The translations under genes and the position numbers were made by a program. From Brevundimonas sp. UBA5866 (GTDB lineage Bacteria > Pseudomonadota > Alphaproteobacteria > Caulobacterales > Caulobacteraceae): a stretch of DNA of 18,818 bases. The DNA lies in assembly GCF_002432125.1 (NCBI RefSeq), contig NZ_DJFS01000029.1:1-18818 (forward strand), read 5' to 3'. This document shows positions 1-7,796 of this stretch, piece by piece. The notes beneath the pieces are model-generated. The model worked only from the letters and a program-made list of their open reading frames with translations. It did no database searches and was not told where the DNA came from. The stretch's first letter is position 1; each line of letters starts with the position of its first letter.

Positions 1-471
1 ATCGTCGCCTGTGGCGGGATTTCCCAGCTTTTGGCCGCCGACCGCTGGGGGCCGTTTGCGCGCCCCATGCCCGACACCGATCAGGCTTTGGCGGCGGCGC
101 GCTCCGGTGCCCGCGCCCTGATCGATTTCGGCAACCGTCCGTGGTGGGCCAAGCTTCTGGCCGATCCGGCGCTGAAGGTGATCGGGGCCCTGCCGGATGA
201 TGCCCATGCCCGGCCCCGCGCCTTTATGGTGTCGAGCGAAACCAGCGGGCCGACGGGCGATGACCGTACCTTCTGGATAACCGACAGCCCGCTGCCGGAC
301 TTTGAAATCATCGCCCACATGTCCAACAACGGGCTGGCCGCCAGCCTGATGGCCGAAGCGGGCGGCTTGATGCTGTTCGCTCTCGGTGGCTATGTGCAGG
401 CCGAGGACGGGAGGCTGGAAGGCGCTCCCGGACAGTTGCAAGGCATCATCGGTGCCGCACCCATATTCTGA
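1..471 (+). CDS. Chorismate-mutase-like protein, C-terminal part (5' end outside window)
   Basis: The frame is open from base 1 to a TGA at 469-471, so this is the last 156 codons of a gene that starts upstream. A TTG at 31 could be called as a start, but the frame continues without a stop to the edge, so I do not use it. The visible segment has no catalytic motif I can name. It contains GALPDD, HARPRA, SGPTGDDRTFWITDS and GGLMLFALGGYVQ. From memory, this pattern matches the C-terminal half of proteins annotated as chorismate mutase beside hisC in Caulobacterales. That would place it in phenylalanine and tyrosine synthesis. hisC follows after 24 bases on the same strand, which suggests one operon. 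The coding call is firm because of codon use and the tight junction. The function is tentative because the diagnostic N-terminal domain is outside the window. Confidence 0.6.
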   Translation: MVACGGISQLLAADRWGPFARPMPDTDQALAAARSGARALIDFGNRPWWAKLLADPALKVIGALPDDAHARPRAFMVSSETSGPTGDDRTFWITDSPLPDFEIIAHMSNNGLAASLMAEAGGLMLFALGGYVQAEDGRLEGAPGQLQGIIGAAPIF

Positions 472-495
472 CCGATAAAAATTCGAGGAAGCGTC

Positions 496-1596
496 ATGAC
501 CGACCCACGCGCCAATGCGCCCACGCCCAAGCCGGGCATTCTGGACATCGCCCCCTATGTAGGCGGCAAGGGTGCTCTGGACGGCATCGCCGAACCGATG
601 AAGCTGTCCTCGAACGAGAACCCGCTGGGCGCAGGCCCCAAGGCCCGCGAGGCCTTCGCCTCGGTTCTGGACAAGATCCACATCTATCCCGATGGCCGCG
701 CCGACAGGCTGCGCGCCGCCGTGGCCGCCAAACATGGTCTGGAAGAAGATCGCCTGATCTTCGGCAATGGTTCGGACGAAGTGTTCGCCCTGTTGAACCA
801 GACCTATCTGACGGCGGGCGACAATATCGTCACCGGACAATACGGCTTCCTCGCCTATCGCATCTCGGCGCTGGGTTGCGAGGCCGAGGTCAAGCTGGCC
901 CCGGAACCCGGCTACAAGGCCGAGGTCGACGCCCTGCTGGAGCAGGTCGATGAGCGCACCAAGATCGTCTACGTCTCCAACCCGTCGAACCCGACCGGCA
1001 GCTGGAACACCGCCGAGGAAATCCGTCGCCTGCACGCCGCCCTGCCGCCGCACATCCTGCTGGTGGTTGACGAGGCCTATGCCGAATATGTCGTAGAGCC
1101 GGAATACGAGAGCGCATTCGAGCTGGCCCGCACGGCCCACAACATTGTCGTCACCCGCACCTTCTCAAAGATCCACGGCCTTGGCGGCCTGCGGATCGGT
1201 TTCGGCTATTGTCCGGCCGAGGTGATGGCGGCGATGGACCGTATCCGCCTGCCGTTCAACGTCTCGGTGCCGGGTATCGCCGCCGCCGTGGCTGCCGTGA
1301 ACGACGAGGAGCACCAACAGGCCTCGCGCGATCTGGTGCTGGAATGGCGCCCGCGCCTGACGCAGGTCATCAAGGGCTTTGGCTATGAGGTCCTGCCGTC
1401 GGCGGGCAACTTCATCCTCGTCCTGTTCAAGGACGCTGCCGAAGCCAATGCCGCCAGCGAATGGCTGAACCGGAAGGGCATTATCGTGCGCGGCGTCGGC
1501 GGCTATGGCCTGCCGCAGGGCCTGCGTATCACCATCGGTACGGCAGACCAGAACCGCGCCGTGGCCGACGCGCTCAGCGAGTTCGCCGCCCGCTAA
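496..1596 (+). CDS. hisC: Histidinol-phosphate aminotransferase
   Basis: A PLP-dependent fold-type I aminotransferase of 366 residues, close to the usual HisC length. HisC transfers an amino group between glutamate and imidazole-acetol phosphate in histidine synthesis, in the cytoplasm. Visible motifs are LSSNENPLG near residue 38, the SNPSNPTG turn at 161-168, the DEAY motif with Asp192 and Tyr195, and TFSKIHGLGGLRIG, where Lys225 should form the Schiff base with PLP. The ATG at 496 is preceded by GAGGAA at a good distance. The gene lies 24 bases after a chorismate-mutase-like gene rather than in a his cluster. I infer that it may also, or mainly, act on aromatic keto acids, as some HisC-like enzymes do. 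A strong hairpin terminator follows directly. Confidence 0.93.
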   Translation: MTDPRANAPTPKPGILDIAPYVGGKGALDGIAEPMKLSSNENPLGAGPKAREAFASVLDKIHIYPDGRADRLRAAVAAKHGLEEDRLIFGNGSDEVFALLNQTYLTAGDNIVTGQYGFLAYRISALGCEAEVKLAPEPGYKAEVDALLEQVDERTKIVYVSNPSNPTGSWNTAEEIRRLHAALPPHILLVVDEAYAEYVVEPEYESAFELARTAHNIVVTRTFSKIHGLGGLRIGFGYCPAEVMAAMDRIRLPFNVSVPGIAAAVAAVNDEEHQQASRDLVLEWRPRLTQVIKGFGYEVLPSAGNFILVLFKDAAEANAASEWLNRKGIIVRGVGGYGLPQGLRITIGTADQNRAVADALSEFAAR

Positions 1597-1617
1597 TCTG
1601 CGGACAGGAACAAAAGA

Positions 1618-1652
1618 AACGCCGCGCTCTTTGACAGAGCGCGGCGTTTTTT
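1618..1652. terminator. Terminator between convergent hisC and plsC
   Basis: An 11-bp perfect stem (CGCCGCGCTCT at 1620-1630 with AGAGCGCGGCG at 1636-1646) encloses a 5-base loop and is followed by six T on the + strand. It lies 21 bases after the hisC stop. Read from the - strand, AA precedes the stem and there is no long T run, so it mainly ends hisC. It may also slow transcription leaving plsC. Confidence 0.9.
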
Positions 1653-1667
1653 ATTGTCCTTTAGCCC

Positions 1668-2396
1668 TTAGTTCGTGAACGCAGGCTGCGACGTCAGCAG
1701 GGCGGTCGATGCCGTCTCGATCGAGGCTTCCATCCGCTTCATGAACTCGCCGCGCTTCAGACCGGCTTCGATCGGCGGCAGGAATTCGAACACCACCTTG
1801 CCAGGTTTGAATCCGGTGGCCCCCTTGGCAGGCCAGTGCTCGCCCGAGTTGGTCGCGATCAGATAGCAGGTCGCATCCACATCACGATAAATGGCCGCAA
1901 CACCCGGCTTGTATTCGCCCGCCGCGCCCGGCTGGGTGCGGGTTCCTTCGGGGAAGATCATGATCTGGCGACCGTCTGCCAGACGATCGCGGGTATTCTT
2001 GACCATGTCCTTGAGCGCCTTGGCATGGGCCTCGCGGTCCACGGGGATCATCTTCGTCTTCCAGCAGAACCAGCCGAAGAAGGGCAGCGACATCAGCTCT
2101 TTTTTCAGTACGAAGCAGGGGTCATCCAGAACCGTGAACGGCACCACCACATCCAGCATGCTCTGGTGTTTGGCCGCTACCAGACCGGGGCCGGTCGGGC
2201 GATGCTCAAGCCCGCGAACCTCGACCTGAATGCCCGCGATCCAGCGCAGGCCGAACAGAACGATACGCGCCCAGATGCGGATCACCCCCATTGCCGCGTC
2301 GTGCTTCATCAACAAAGCCGGCGACAGGCCGACAGCACAAAGCGGCATCGACAGATAGAGCCATACCGAAAACAGCAGGGAGCGGATAAGATTCAT
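1668..2396 (-). CDS. plsC: 1-acyl-sn-glycerol-3-phosphate acyltransferase
   Basis: PlsC moves an acyl chain to position 2 of lysophosphatidate to make phosphatidate, the precursor of membrane phospholipids, at the inner membrane. The 242-residue protein has a hydrophobic N-terminus (about residues 3-28), the catalytic HX4D motif as KHQSMLD (His77, Asp82), and FPEGTR at 148-153, which binds the phosphate group. I place the start at the ATG at 2396 (MNLIRSLL) because GAGAG lies just upstream and the preceding gene's stop is 16 bases away. A longer frame to 2447 would overlap that gene. It is the last gene of the ftsE-ftsX-DUF218-plsC run, and its stop faces hisC. Family membership is secure. 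The acyl-chain preference cannot be read from sequence. Confidence 0.9.
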   Translation of the reverse strand: MNLIRSLLFSVWLYLSMPLCAVGLSPALLMKHDAAMGVIRIWARIVLFGLRWIAGIQVEVRGLEHRPTGPGLVAAKHQSMLDVVVPFTVLDDPCFVLKKELMSLPFFGWFCWKTKMIPVDREAHAKALKDMVKNTRDRLADGRQIMIFPEGTRTQPGAAGEYKPGVAAIYRDVDATCYLIATNSGEHWPAKGATGFKPGKVVFEFLPPIEAGLKRGEFMKRMEASIETASTALLTSQPAFTN

Positions 2397-2412
2397 CAGG
2401 TCTCTCGGAGCC

Positions 2413-3051
2413 TTAAGGAGCTTCAACAGGGGCAGCGGTCGGCGCACTCATCGGGCGCTCGGGATGAAAGCCCCGCAGGCGGTGCCAGGCCTCGCGGCCC
2501 AGAACAGCCAGATATTTCATATATTCCAAAGTCATACGCCGCGCCGGCTGTTCTTTGCGATACCAGTCCGGTCTAGCCAGTGTCGGTGTGGAGACCGCAT
2601 AGGGCACCAACACGACCCCCGGCAAGGCACTGCGGATTTCGAGCAGGCTTCGGGCCATGTGGTAATCGGACGTCACCACGATCAGGCGCTTGTAATCGTT
2701 CTTGCGGGCCCACTCGGCGATCTCGCTGGCGTTGCCGACGGTGTTCTCGGCCTCGAAACCCAGATCGACACAGCAGTTGAACAATTTGCTGGAACCCGGC
2801 GTCAGAGCGCGCAGCTCCCCACGGCGTACATCGCGGTTCACGCCCGAGATCAGCAGTCGCTCGCCCTTGTCCAGTTCCAGCAACCGGATGGCCGCATTGA
2901 CCCGTTCCGACGAGGGGCCGGTCAGGGATACGATGGCATCCGCACGTTCAGGCTCGGAGGCAGGGGTAAAGTCCTGCACCCTGTCCGCGAAAACGAACAG
3001 GCCGACAATCCACATCAGGACAATGGCGGCGATGAGGGTGAGGAACTTCAT
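2413..3051 (-). CDS. YdcF/SanA-type DUF218 membrane-anchored protein
   Basis: A 212-residue protein with one N-terminal membrane segment (about residues 4-21) and a soluble DUF218 domain. The domain shows ADAIVSLTG, then the GERLLISG strand, AENTVGNA at about 101-108, and VVTSDYHMARS at about 125-135. This succession is typical of the YdcF/SanA/ElyC family. Members are linked to envelope integrity, and some to lipid-carrier or peptidoglycan metabolism, but the reaction is generally not known. The C-terminal tail from about residue 195 is Pro/Ala-rich and probably disordered. The ATG at 3051 comes 9 bases after the ftsX stop, so translation is probably coupled to ftsX. The soluble part should face the periplasm if the N-terminal segment acts as a signal anchor. 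Confidence 0.85.
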   Translation of the reverse strand: MKFLTLIAAIVLMWIVGLFVFADRVQDFTPASEPERADAIVSLTGPSSERVNAAIRLLELDKGERLLISGVNRDVRRGELRALTPGSSKLFNCCVDLGFEAENTVGNASEIAEWARKNDYKRLIVVTSDYHMARSLLEIRSALPGVVLVPYAVSTPTLARPDWYRKEQPARRMTLEYMKYLAVLGREAWHRLRGFHPERPMSAPTAAPVEAP

Positions 3052-3060
3052 GAAGCCTAC

Positions 3061-3960
3061 TTACCCACGGCCCGCGAGCTTCGCCAGAGCCGTAAAGCGC
3101 GCGGCCAGAACAGCGGTGACGGCGGCCAACAGCGGGCAGACCATAATCGCCACCAAATCCAGAAAACGCACGGGCAAGGCAGCCGTGACCCCGGCTTCTC
3201 CGCCCACCATGCGAAGGACCGCCATAGCCAGTCCGGCAATGACCGCACCCGCGGCACCGGCCAAAAGGGCCAGCTTTCCGAACTGGGCCTGATAAAGCCC
3301 TGCGACGGTACGGTCGGACGCACCGTTCAGGCTGAGCGTTTCAATGACATCCGCCTGTGCCGACATACCCGTACGGGTGGCATAGGCAATGACCGCCGCG
3401 GTCGCCCCTGCGATCAGCACAAAGGCGGCAATAGCCAGAATGCTGACCACACCGGCGGCCCGTTCCACTTCGCCGCGCCACAGACTGTGGTCATCCACCG
3501 ATGCATCCAGCCCCGCTTCGGCCAGTGCGCGACTGAGCGTGGGCGCGCTGGCGGGCGCTTCGGGATCGAGGCGCACCACGACCAGATAGGGCAAGGGCAG
3601 ATCCGGCAGAACGGCCTCCCCGACCCACGGGGCCAACAAACGCTCGGATGCCTTGCGATCCAGGGCATAGGCCTCTTCCACGCCCTTCACGCCCGACAGG
3701 GCTTCGGCGGCACGGCTGGCGGCGGTCGGCCCGGTTTCGTCGACGCGGGGGCGCACCTGAACCGTCGCCTCGCCGCGCAGCTCTCGGGCCCAGCCATGCG
3801 CCGCACGATCTGCGGCCAGGGCACCAATCGCCGCCAGGGTGGCGATAAAGCACAGGACGGCGATCACGGCGGCCAGCCAGCGCTCACCCGTCCGCTCCTG
3901 CGGCAACAGGGAACCGGGCACCGGCAAGGGCTTGCGGATCACGGTTTGCGCGTCGGTCAT
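3061..3960 (-). CDS. ftsX: Cell division protein FtsX (ABC transporter permease)
   Basis: FtsX is the membrane partner of FtsE. The pair couples ATP turnover in the cytoplasm to activation of periplasmic cell-wall hydrolases at the division site. The 299-residue protein has the FtsX layout: a cytoplasmic N-terminus, a first membrane helix at about 28-50, a periplasmic domain at about 51-168, and three further helices at about 171-193, 228-249 and 268-288. TRTGMSAQADVIETLSLNGA at about 195-214 matches the conserved cytoplasmic loop of the family. Its ATG overlaps the ftsE stop in an ATGA, which indicates translational coupling. The sequence is otherwise low in charged residues, as expected for this family. 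Identification rests on topology, the loop motif and the ftsE neighbour. Confidence 0.9.
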   Translation of the reverse strand: MTDAQTVIRKPLPVPGSLLPQERTGERWLAAVIAVLCFIATLAAIGALAADRAAHGWARELRGEATVQVRPRVDETGPTAASRAAEALSGVKGVEEAYALDRKASERLLAPWVGEAVLPDLPLPYLVVVRLDPEAPASAPTLSRALAEAGLDASVDDHSLWRGEVERAAGVVSILAIAAFVLIAGATAAVIAYATRTGMSAQADVIETLSLNGASDRTVAGLYQAQFGKLALLAGAAGAVIAGLAMAVLRMVGGEAGVTAALPVRFLDLVAIMVCPLLAAVTAVLAARFTALAKLAGRG

Positions 3961-4697
3961 GCGACGTTTCCGGTCGAGAAGGCGGATTGCGGCTGCACCT
4001 GATGCAGCTGTCCGTTTTCGAGATGCAGACGGCCCGCACCGTAACGGCCGGCCATTTCATCATCGTGCGTGGCGATCAGCACCGTAGCCCCGAGCTTGTT
4101 GAGCGACAGGAAGAGCCGCATCAGCTTTTCCCCCATATCCCGATCCACACTGCCGGTCGGCTCGTCCGCCAGAATCAGACGCGGACGGGTAATGACCGCA
4201 CGGGCAATCGCCAGACGCTGCTTCTCGCCGCCCGAAAGCGATGGCGGCAAGGCGTCGAAGCGCCCGCCCAGACCAACCCAGCGCAGCATTTCAGCGACAT
4301 CCTGCGCATATTCGCGCGGCTTCTCGCCATTCAATCTCAACGGCAGCGCCACATTGTCGAAGGCCGACAAATGATCCAGCAGCCGAAAATCCTGGAACAC
4401 CATACCGATACGTCGGCGCAGCGAAGGAATGGCGGTGCGCGGAATATGGGTCACGTCCTGCCCGAAAAGCCCGATACGGCCTGAAATCGGACGCTCGTCC
4501 AGCGTTAACAGGCGCAGCAATGTAGACTTGCCCGCACCTGACGGTCCGGTAAGGAAATGGAAAGAGCCGTGAGGCAGAATAAGGTTAACGTCGCGCAGAA
4601 CCGAAGGTCGGCCCGAATAGCCGAACCCCAGATTTCTGAGGCGCACGATATCGGTCTCTTTGTCTGGCGCGCTGGGGCGACGTTCTTGATCTGGCAT
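3957..4697 (-). CDS. ftsE: Cell division ATP-binding protein FtsE
   Basis: The ABC ATPase subunit of FtsEX, 246 residues, which acts on the cytoplasmic face of the membrane at the division septum. All ABC motifs are present: Walker A GPSGAGKST (51-59), Q-loop with Gln102 in VFQDFRLL, signature LSGGEKQ (154-160), Walker B LILADEP (174-180) and the switch histidine His211. VFQDFRLL with LLTLDERP is typical of FtsE. The first 17 residues are a charged extension before the ABC core. The ATG at 4697 has no clear ribosome-binding site; an ATG at 4710 is out of frame. ftsE opens the four-gene - strand operon and diverges from the zinc-ribbon gene, with 74 bases between the two starts. Confidence 0.93.
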   Translation of the reverse strand: MPDQERRPSAPDKETDIVRLRNLGFGYSGRPSVLRDVNLILPHGSFHFLTGPSGAGKSTLLRLLTLDERPISGRIGLFGQDVTHIPRTAIPSLRRRIGMVFQDFRLLDHLSAFDNVALPLRLNGEKPREYAQDVAEMLRWVGLGGRFDALPPSLSGGEKQRLAIARAVITRPRLILADEPTGSVDRDMGEKLMRLFLSLNKLGATVLIATHDDEMAGRYGAGRLHLENGQLHQVQPQSAFSTGNVA

Positions 4698-4771
4698 AGG
4701 GTGTTTTCATTTTGGACCGGGGCGAGTGCGCCCTCGACAGGAGGGGGCCAAACGCCTCTTAGCCGCCGCCT
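4698..4771. promoter_or_regulatory. Divergent promoter region of ftsE operon and zinc-ribbon/hpt operon
   Basis: These 74 bases separate two divergent starts and must carry both promoters unless they extend into the genes. I see an AT-rich patch around 4700-4716 and a GGAGGGGG stretch near 4740. I find no -35/-10 pair that I would defend. GGAGGGGG is about 25 bases from the ATG at 4772, too far to serve as its ribosome-binding site. Confidence 0.5.
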
Positions 4772-5698
4772 ATGATACTGACCTGTCCGGCATGTGCCAC
4801 CAGCTATTTTGTTCCTGACACTGCCATTCCGGCAGCCGGTCGTCGTGTGCGCTGCAAATCCTGCGGCAATGACTGGCGCGCGACCAGTGACGATGCCCCG
4901 CTGGACCTTGGTGAAGTCGCCGCCGCGACCGCACCGGGCACGGTGCAGCCGGCCGAAACGCCCATCGACGAGGTTGAGATCCCGCAGGCCCTTCCGCAGG
5001 CTTTCCGCGCCCGCGCCGAACAGAAGCGCCGCACCCAACAGGCCATTCGTCAGGGACTGGCCTGGGGCCTGACCGCGGTGATGGTGCTGGTCGGCCTGCT
5101 GCTGGCCTATCTATACCGCGACAGCATTGTCGCCCGCGCCCCCAAACTGGCCAGCGCCTATAAGGCCGTCGGCATTACGACCAACCCGTTCGGACTGGAG
5201 TTCGAAGCCGTATCCACCGGTTTCGCGCGCAATGATGTGAGCCGCGTCTATGTTTCAGGCGCGGTGCGCAACATCCGCAACAAAGAGATCGTCATTCCGC
5301 CGATCCGCGTCGGCGTTCTGGATGCCACGGGGCGTGAGATCAGCCATCGCATCATCCGTGTGGACGCGGCCCCTGTTCTGCCCGGCAAGGTTGAGGGTTT
5401 TGCCGCGATCATGCCCAATGACGACGGCCGCTTTGCCGAAGCCACGCTGAGCTTCGTTCGTGAGGACGAACTGCCACAGTCGCCCGATCCGCAACCGGCC
5501 GCCAAGGCTCCGTCCCGGACAGCACCGGCAAAAGCCGCCGAACCCGAGCCGGCCCCCGCCAAGGCCGCCGCCACCAAGCAAGCCGATGGCGGTCAGGACG
5601 GGCTTCGCCGAATCAGCCAGCTGACCCCCACCCAGCCCATTGGTCGAACTGATCTCGACACAGGACATGCGGACGGGGTATCGGCTGGGCATGGCTGA
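4772..5698 (+). CDS. Zinc-ribbon (MJ0042) membrane protein with DUF3426-like domain
   Basis: A 308-residue protein opening with an MJ0042-type zinc ribbon: CPAC at Cys5/Cys8 and CKSC at Cys28/Cys31, which should bind one zinc. An acidic linker follows, then a single membrane helix at about 96-115. Next comes a beta-rich domain at about 135-232 (VSGAVRNIRNKEIVIPPIRV) that resembles DUF3426, and a Pro/Ala/Lys-rich tail. The zinc ribbon would lie in the cytoplasm and the C-terminal domain in the periplasm. The role is unknown. In many alphaproteobacteria this gene sits beside ftsE, which hints at an envelope or division link. No good ribosome-binding site precedes the ATG at 4772, so the transcript may be nearly leaderless. 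Its last 8 bases overlap the start of hpt. Confidence 0.85.
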   Translation: MILTCPACATSYFVPDTAIPAAGRRVRCKSCGNDWRATSDDAPLDLGEVAAATAPGTVQPAETPIDEVEIPQALPQAFRARAEQKRRTQQAIRQGLAWGLTAVMVLVGLLLAYLYRDSIVARAPKLASAYKAVGITTNPFGLEFEAVSTGFARNDVSRVYVSGAVRNIRNKEIVIPPIRVGVLDATGREISHRIIRVDAAPVLPGKVEGFAAIMPNDDGRFAEATLSFVREDELPQSPDPQPAAKAPSRTAPAKAAEPEPAPAKAAATKQADGGQDGLRRISQLTPTQPIGRTDLDTGHADGVSAGHG

Positions 5699-6224
5699 CA
5701 CTCCCCCGCACACGCCCACCGTCCTTCTGGCCCAAAGCGAGATCGACCGTATCAACGCCGAACTGGCCCGCAAGATCGCGCCGCTCATCGATGACGATAC
5801 AGTCGCGGCGGTCCTGCTGACGGGAGGACTGTGGTTCGGATCGGACCTGACACGCGCCCTGTATCGCGAAGGCCGCAATGTGAAGTTCGACGCGGTGTGG
5901 ATGTCGTCCTACGGCGACGAGCAACAGAGCCGTGGCAAGGTCACGGTCCGCGCGCCTTTCCAGCGCTCGATGGAAGGCAAAACCGTTCTGCTGATCGATG
6001 ACGTGCTGGACAGCGGCCTTTCGCTGGCCGAGGCCGTGCGCATCACCAAGGAGGCCGGTGCCGCCCGCGTTCTGACCTGTGTCTTCGCCCGCAAGCCCTG
6101 CGCGCATGAACGGATGGAGCCGGACTTTGTGGGTTGGGAAGCGCCCGCACGCTTCCTTGTCGGCTATGGACTGGACCATCAGGGCGGCATGCGTGGCCTG
6201 CCCGACATCTGCGCCCTCGACTAA
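5691..6224 (+). CDS. hpt: Hypoxanthine phosphoribosyltransferase-like purine salvage enzyme
   Basis: A 177-residue type I phosphoribosyltransferase. The PRPP-binding signature is VLLIDDVLDSGLSL at about 99-112. Other family features are LLTGGLWFGSDL near residue 42, SSYGDEQQSRGKV near 72, and a C-terminal FLVGYGLDHQG near 155. This order fits hypoxanthine phosphoribosyltransferase, which makes IMP (and often GMP) from the free base and PRPP. I chose the ATG at 5691, which overlaps the preceding TGA and gives a family-like N-terminus. In-frame starts at 5667 (ATG) and 5640 (TTG) would lengthen the overlap. The gene is the second of a two-gene + strand unit and ends at a strong palindromic terminator. 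The purine base used is inferred from family resemblance. Confidence 0.88.
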   Translation: MADTPPHTPTVLLAQSEIDRINAELARKIAPLIDDDTVAAVLLTGGLWFGSDLTRALYREGRNVKFDAVWMSSYGDEQQSRGKVTVRAPFQRSMEGKTVLLIDDVLDSGLSLAEAVRITKEAGAARVLTCVFARKPCAHERMEPDFVGWEAPARFLVGYGLDHQGGMRGLPDICALD

Positions 6225-6227
6225 GAC

Positions 6228-6255
6228 AAAAGGCCCCTCGATCGAGGGGCCTTTT
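6228..6255. terminator. Bidirectional terminator between hpt and lysA
   Basis: A perfect 28-base palindrome centred on GATC at 6240-6243. Its arms AAAAGGCCCCTC/GAGGGGCCTTTT give a GC-rich stem with a T run on both strands. It lies between the stops of the convergent genes hpt (6224) and lysA (6265), so it can end both transcripts. Confidence 0.93.
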
Positions 6256-6264
6256 TCTTAGGTC

Positions 6265-7539
6265 TTACAGCCAGTCGGCGATCGGTTCTCTGGCGAAGAT
6301 GTCGTCATAGGTCGGGCGGGGTTTGATCACCGCCCACTTGTCATCATCGACCAGAACCTCGGCAGCCATCGGGCGGGTGTTGTATTCGCTGCCCATCACC
6401 GCGCCATAGGCACCGGCGGACATGAAGACCACCAGATCACCGGCCTTCAGCGGGGCCAGCTCGCGGTCGCGGGCAAAGGTGTCGCCCGTCTCGCAGACAG
6501 GTCCCACAATGTCGTGCGGCAGGGACGCGCCCTCTACCGGACGGACGGGCTTCACGTCATGGAAGGCGTCATAAAGGGCCGGACGCATCAGGTCGTTCAT
6601 GGCCGCATCCAGCACCAGGAAGCGGCGACCGTCAGTACGCTCGTTCACATGCACCACGCGGCTGAGCAGCACGCCCGCATTAGCCGCCATCAGGCGCCCC
6701 GGCTCGAACGCGGCCTCGACCCCAAGGCCATCCAGTACACCAGCCACCATAGTGATATAGGCAGACGGCGGCGGGGTATCGGTCTCACCGTAATAGGGAA
6801 CGCCCAGACCACCGCCCAGATCAAGACGGGTCACGGTCATACCGCGTTCGCGCAGGGTCTCGGTCATACCGCGTATGACCCGGAACGCGTTTTCCAGCGG
6901 CGTCATGTCGGTGATCTGGCTGCCGATATGGCAGGCCAGACCGACCGGATTCACATGCTCCGAGCCTGACGCCACCGCATAGAGGTCAAGGGCCTCTTCA
7001 ACCGGAACGCCGAACTTGTCGCCCGCGCCGCCCGTGGTGATCTTGGCGTGGCCGCCCGCGCCGATCTTGGGGTTTACGCGGATGGCGATATCGGGCTTGG
7101 CACCAAGGCCTTGCGCCACCTTGATCAGACGCTCCAGCTCGGTTGAGCTTTCGACATTGATCTGGCGCACGCCCTCGCGGATGGCAAAGGCCAGCTCGCT
7201 GTCGGTCTTGCCCACACCCGAGAAGATGATTTTGGACGCCGGAATGCCTGCCTTCAGCGCGCGGCGGATCTCGCCCTCCGACACCGTATCGGCACCGCAG
7301 CCCATGCTGCCCAGAACCTTGAGCACCGAGAGGTTGGAGTTGGCCTTGACCGCAAAGGCGATCAGGGCGTCGCCCAGCGCGTCCCTATGGGCGTCGCAGG
7401 CTTCGCGCATCAGGCCATAGTGGCGGCGCAGGGTGGCGGCGGAATAGACATAGGTGGGCGTGCCCACCTGTTCGGCCACAGTTTCCAGATTGACGCCCTC
7501 GGCATGGAGGACGCCATCTTTGATCTCGAAATAATGCAC
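6265..7539 (-). CDS. lysA: Diaminopimelate decarboxylase
   Basis: LysA removes CO2 from meso-diaminopimelate to give lysine, the last step of the pathway, in the cytoplasm. The 424-residue protein has the alanine-racemase-like barrel with PLP lysine Lys65 in FAVKANSN. It also shows HIGSQ at 204-208, the glycine-rich LDLGGGLGVPYY near 239-250, and EPGR at 279-282. The catalytic cysteine is Cys349 in CETGD, and SAGAY follows near 374. The start is a GTG at 7539 preceded by GAGGGG at a suitable distance. The gene is last in the argH-lptM-lysA run, 23 bases after the lipoprotein stop. Length and motifs are normal for the family. Confidence 0.95.
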   Translation of the reverse strand: MHYFEIKDGVLHAEGVNLETVAEQVGTPTYVYSAATLRRHYGLMREACDAHRDALGDALIAFAVKANSNLSVLKVLGSMGCGADTVSEGEIRRALKAGIPASKIIFSGVGKTDSELAFAIREGVRQINVESSTELERLIKVAQGLGAKPDIAIRVNPKIGAGGHAKITTGGAGDKFGVPVEEALDLYAVASGSEHVNPVGLACHIGSQITDMTPLENAFRVIRGMTETLRERGMTVTRLDLGGGLGVPYYGETDTPPPSAYITMVAGVLDGLGVEAAFEPGRLMAANAGVLLSRVVHVNERTDGRRFLVLDAAMNDLMRPALYDAFHDVKPVRPVEGASLPHDIVGPVCETGDTFARDRELAPLKAGDLVVFMSAGAYGAVMGSEYNTRPMAAEVLVDDDKWAVIKPRPTYDDIFAREPIADWL

Positions 7540-7562
7540 GCCGCCCCCTCAGGTGGCTGAAG

Positions 7563-7796
7563 TTACTGGTACGGGCGACGGCCCGTCGGGTCAGAGACGC
7601 CCTCGATCGGGTTCTGGCTCGAAGGGCCAGCGACTGTGGCCGGATCGCGGTTGCGGTCGGTCCAACGCGAGTTGTTGGTCGGACGCGCACCCGGCGCTTC
7701 CAGATCCGCCATCTTGCCGCACGCCGAGATGGTCACGGCGGCCAGTGCAGCCGCACCGAGGATCAGGCTCTTTTTCACAGACAGTTTGGCAGTCAC
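7563..7796 (-). CDS. lptM: Small LptM-like lipoprotein
   Basis: A 77-residue protein with a lipoprotein signal: basic start (KLSVKK), hydrophobic core, and lipobox ISAC with Cys26 as the lipidated residue. The mature part begins CGKMADLEAPG and is otherwise polar, Pro/Asn/Arg-rich and probably unstructured. A short lipoprotein of this form beside lysA or argH matches the LptM/YifL group. In E. coli, LptM helps the LptD-LptE lipopolysaccharide translocon mature. The start is a GTG at 7796 that overlaps the argH stop in GTGA, with GGAG about 9 bases upstream. A weak start plus coupling should keep expression tied to argH. The lipoprotein call is secure. The LptM assignment rests on size, position and the CGxxxxLxxP-like beginning. 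Confidence 0.8.
   Translation of the reverse strand: MTAKLSVKKSLILGAAALAAVTISACGKMADLEAPGARPTNNSRWTDRNRDPATVAGPSSQNPIEGVSDPTGRRPYQ

Noticed and set aside
2464..4002. 512-residue + strand open frame opposite the DUF218 gene and ftsX
   Set aside because: Low-complexity product without domains; both opposite genes are recognisable and in coupled order.
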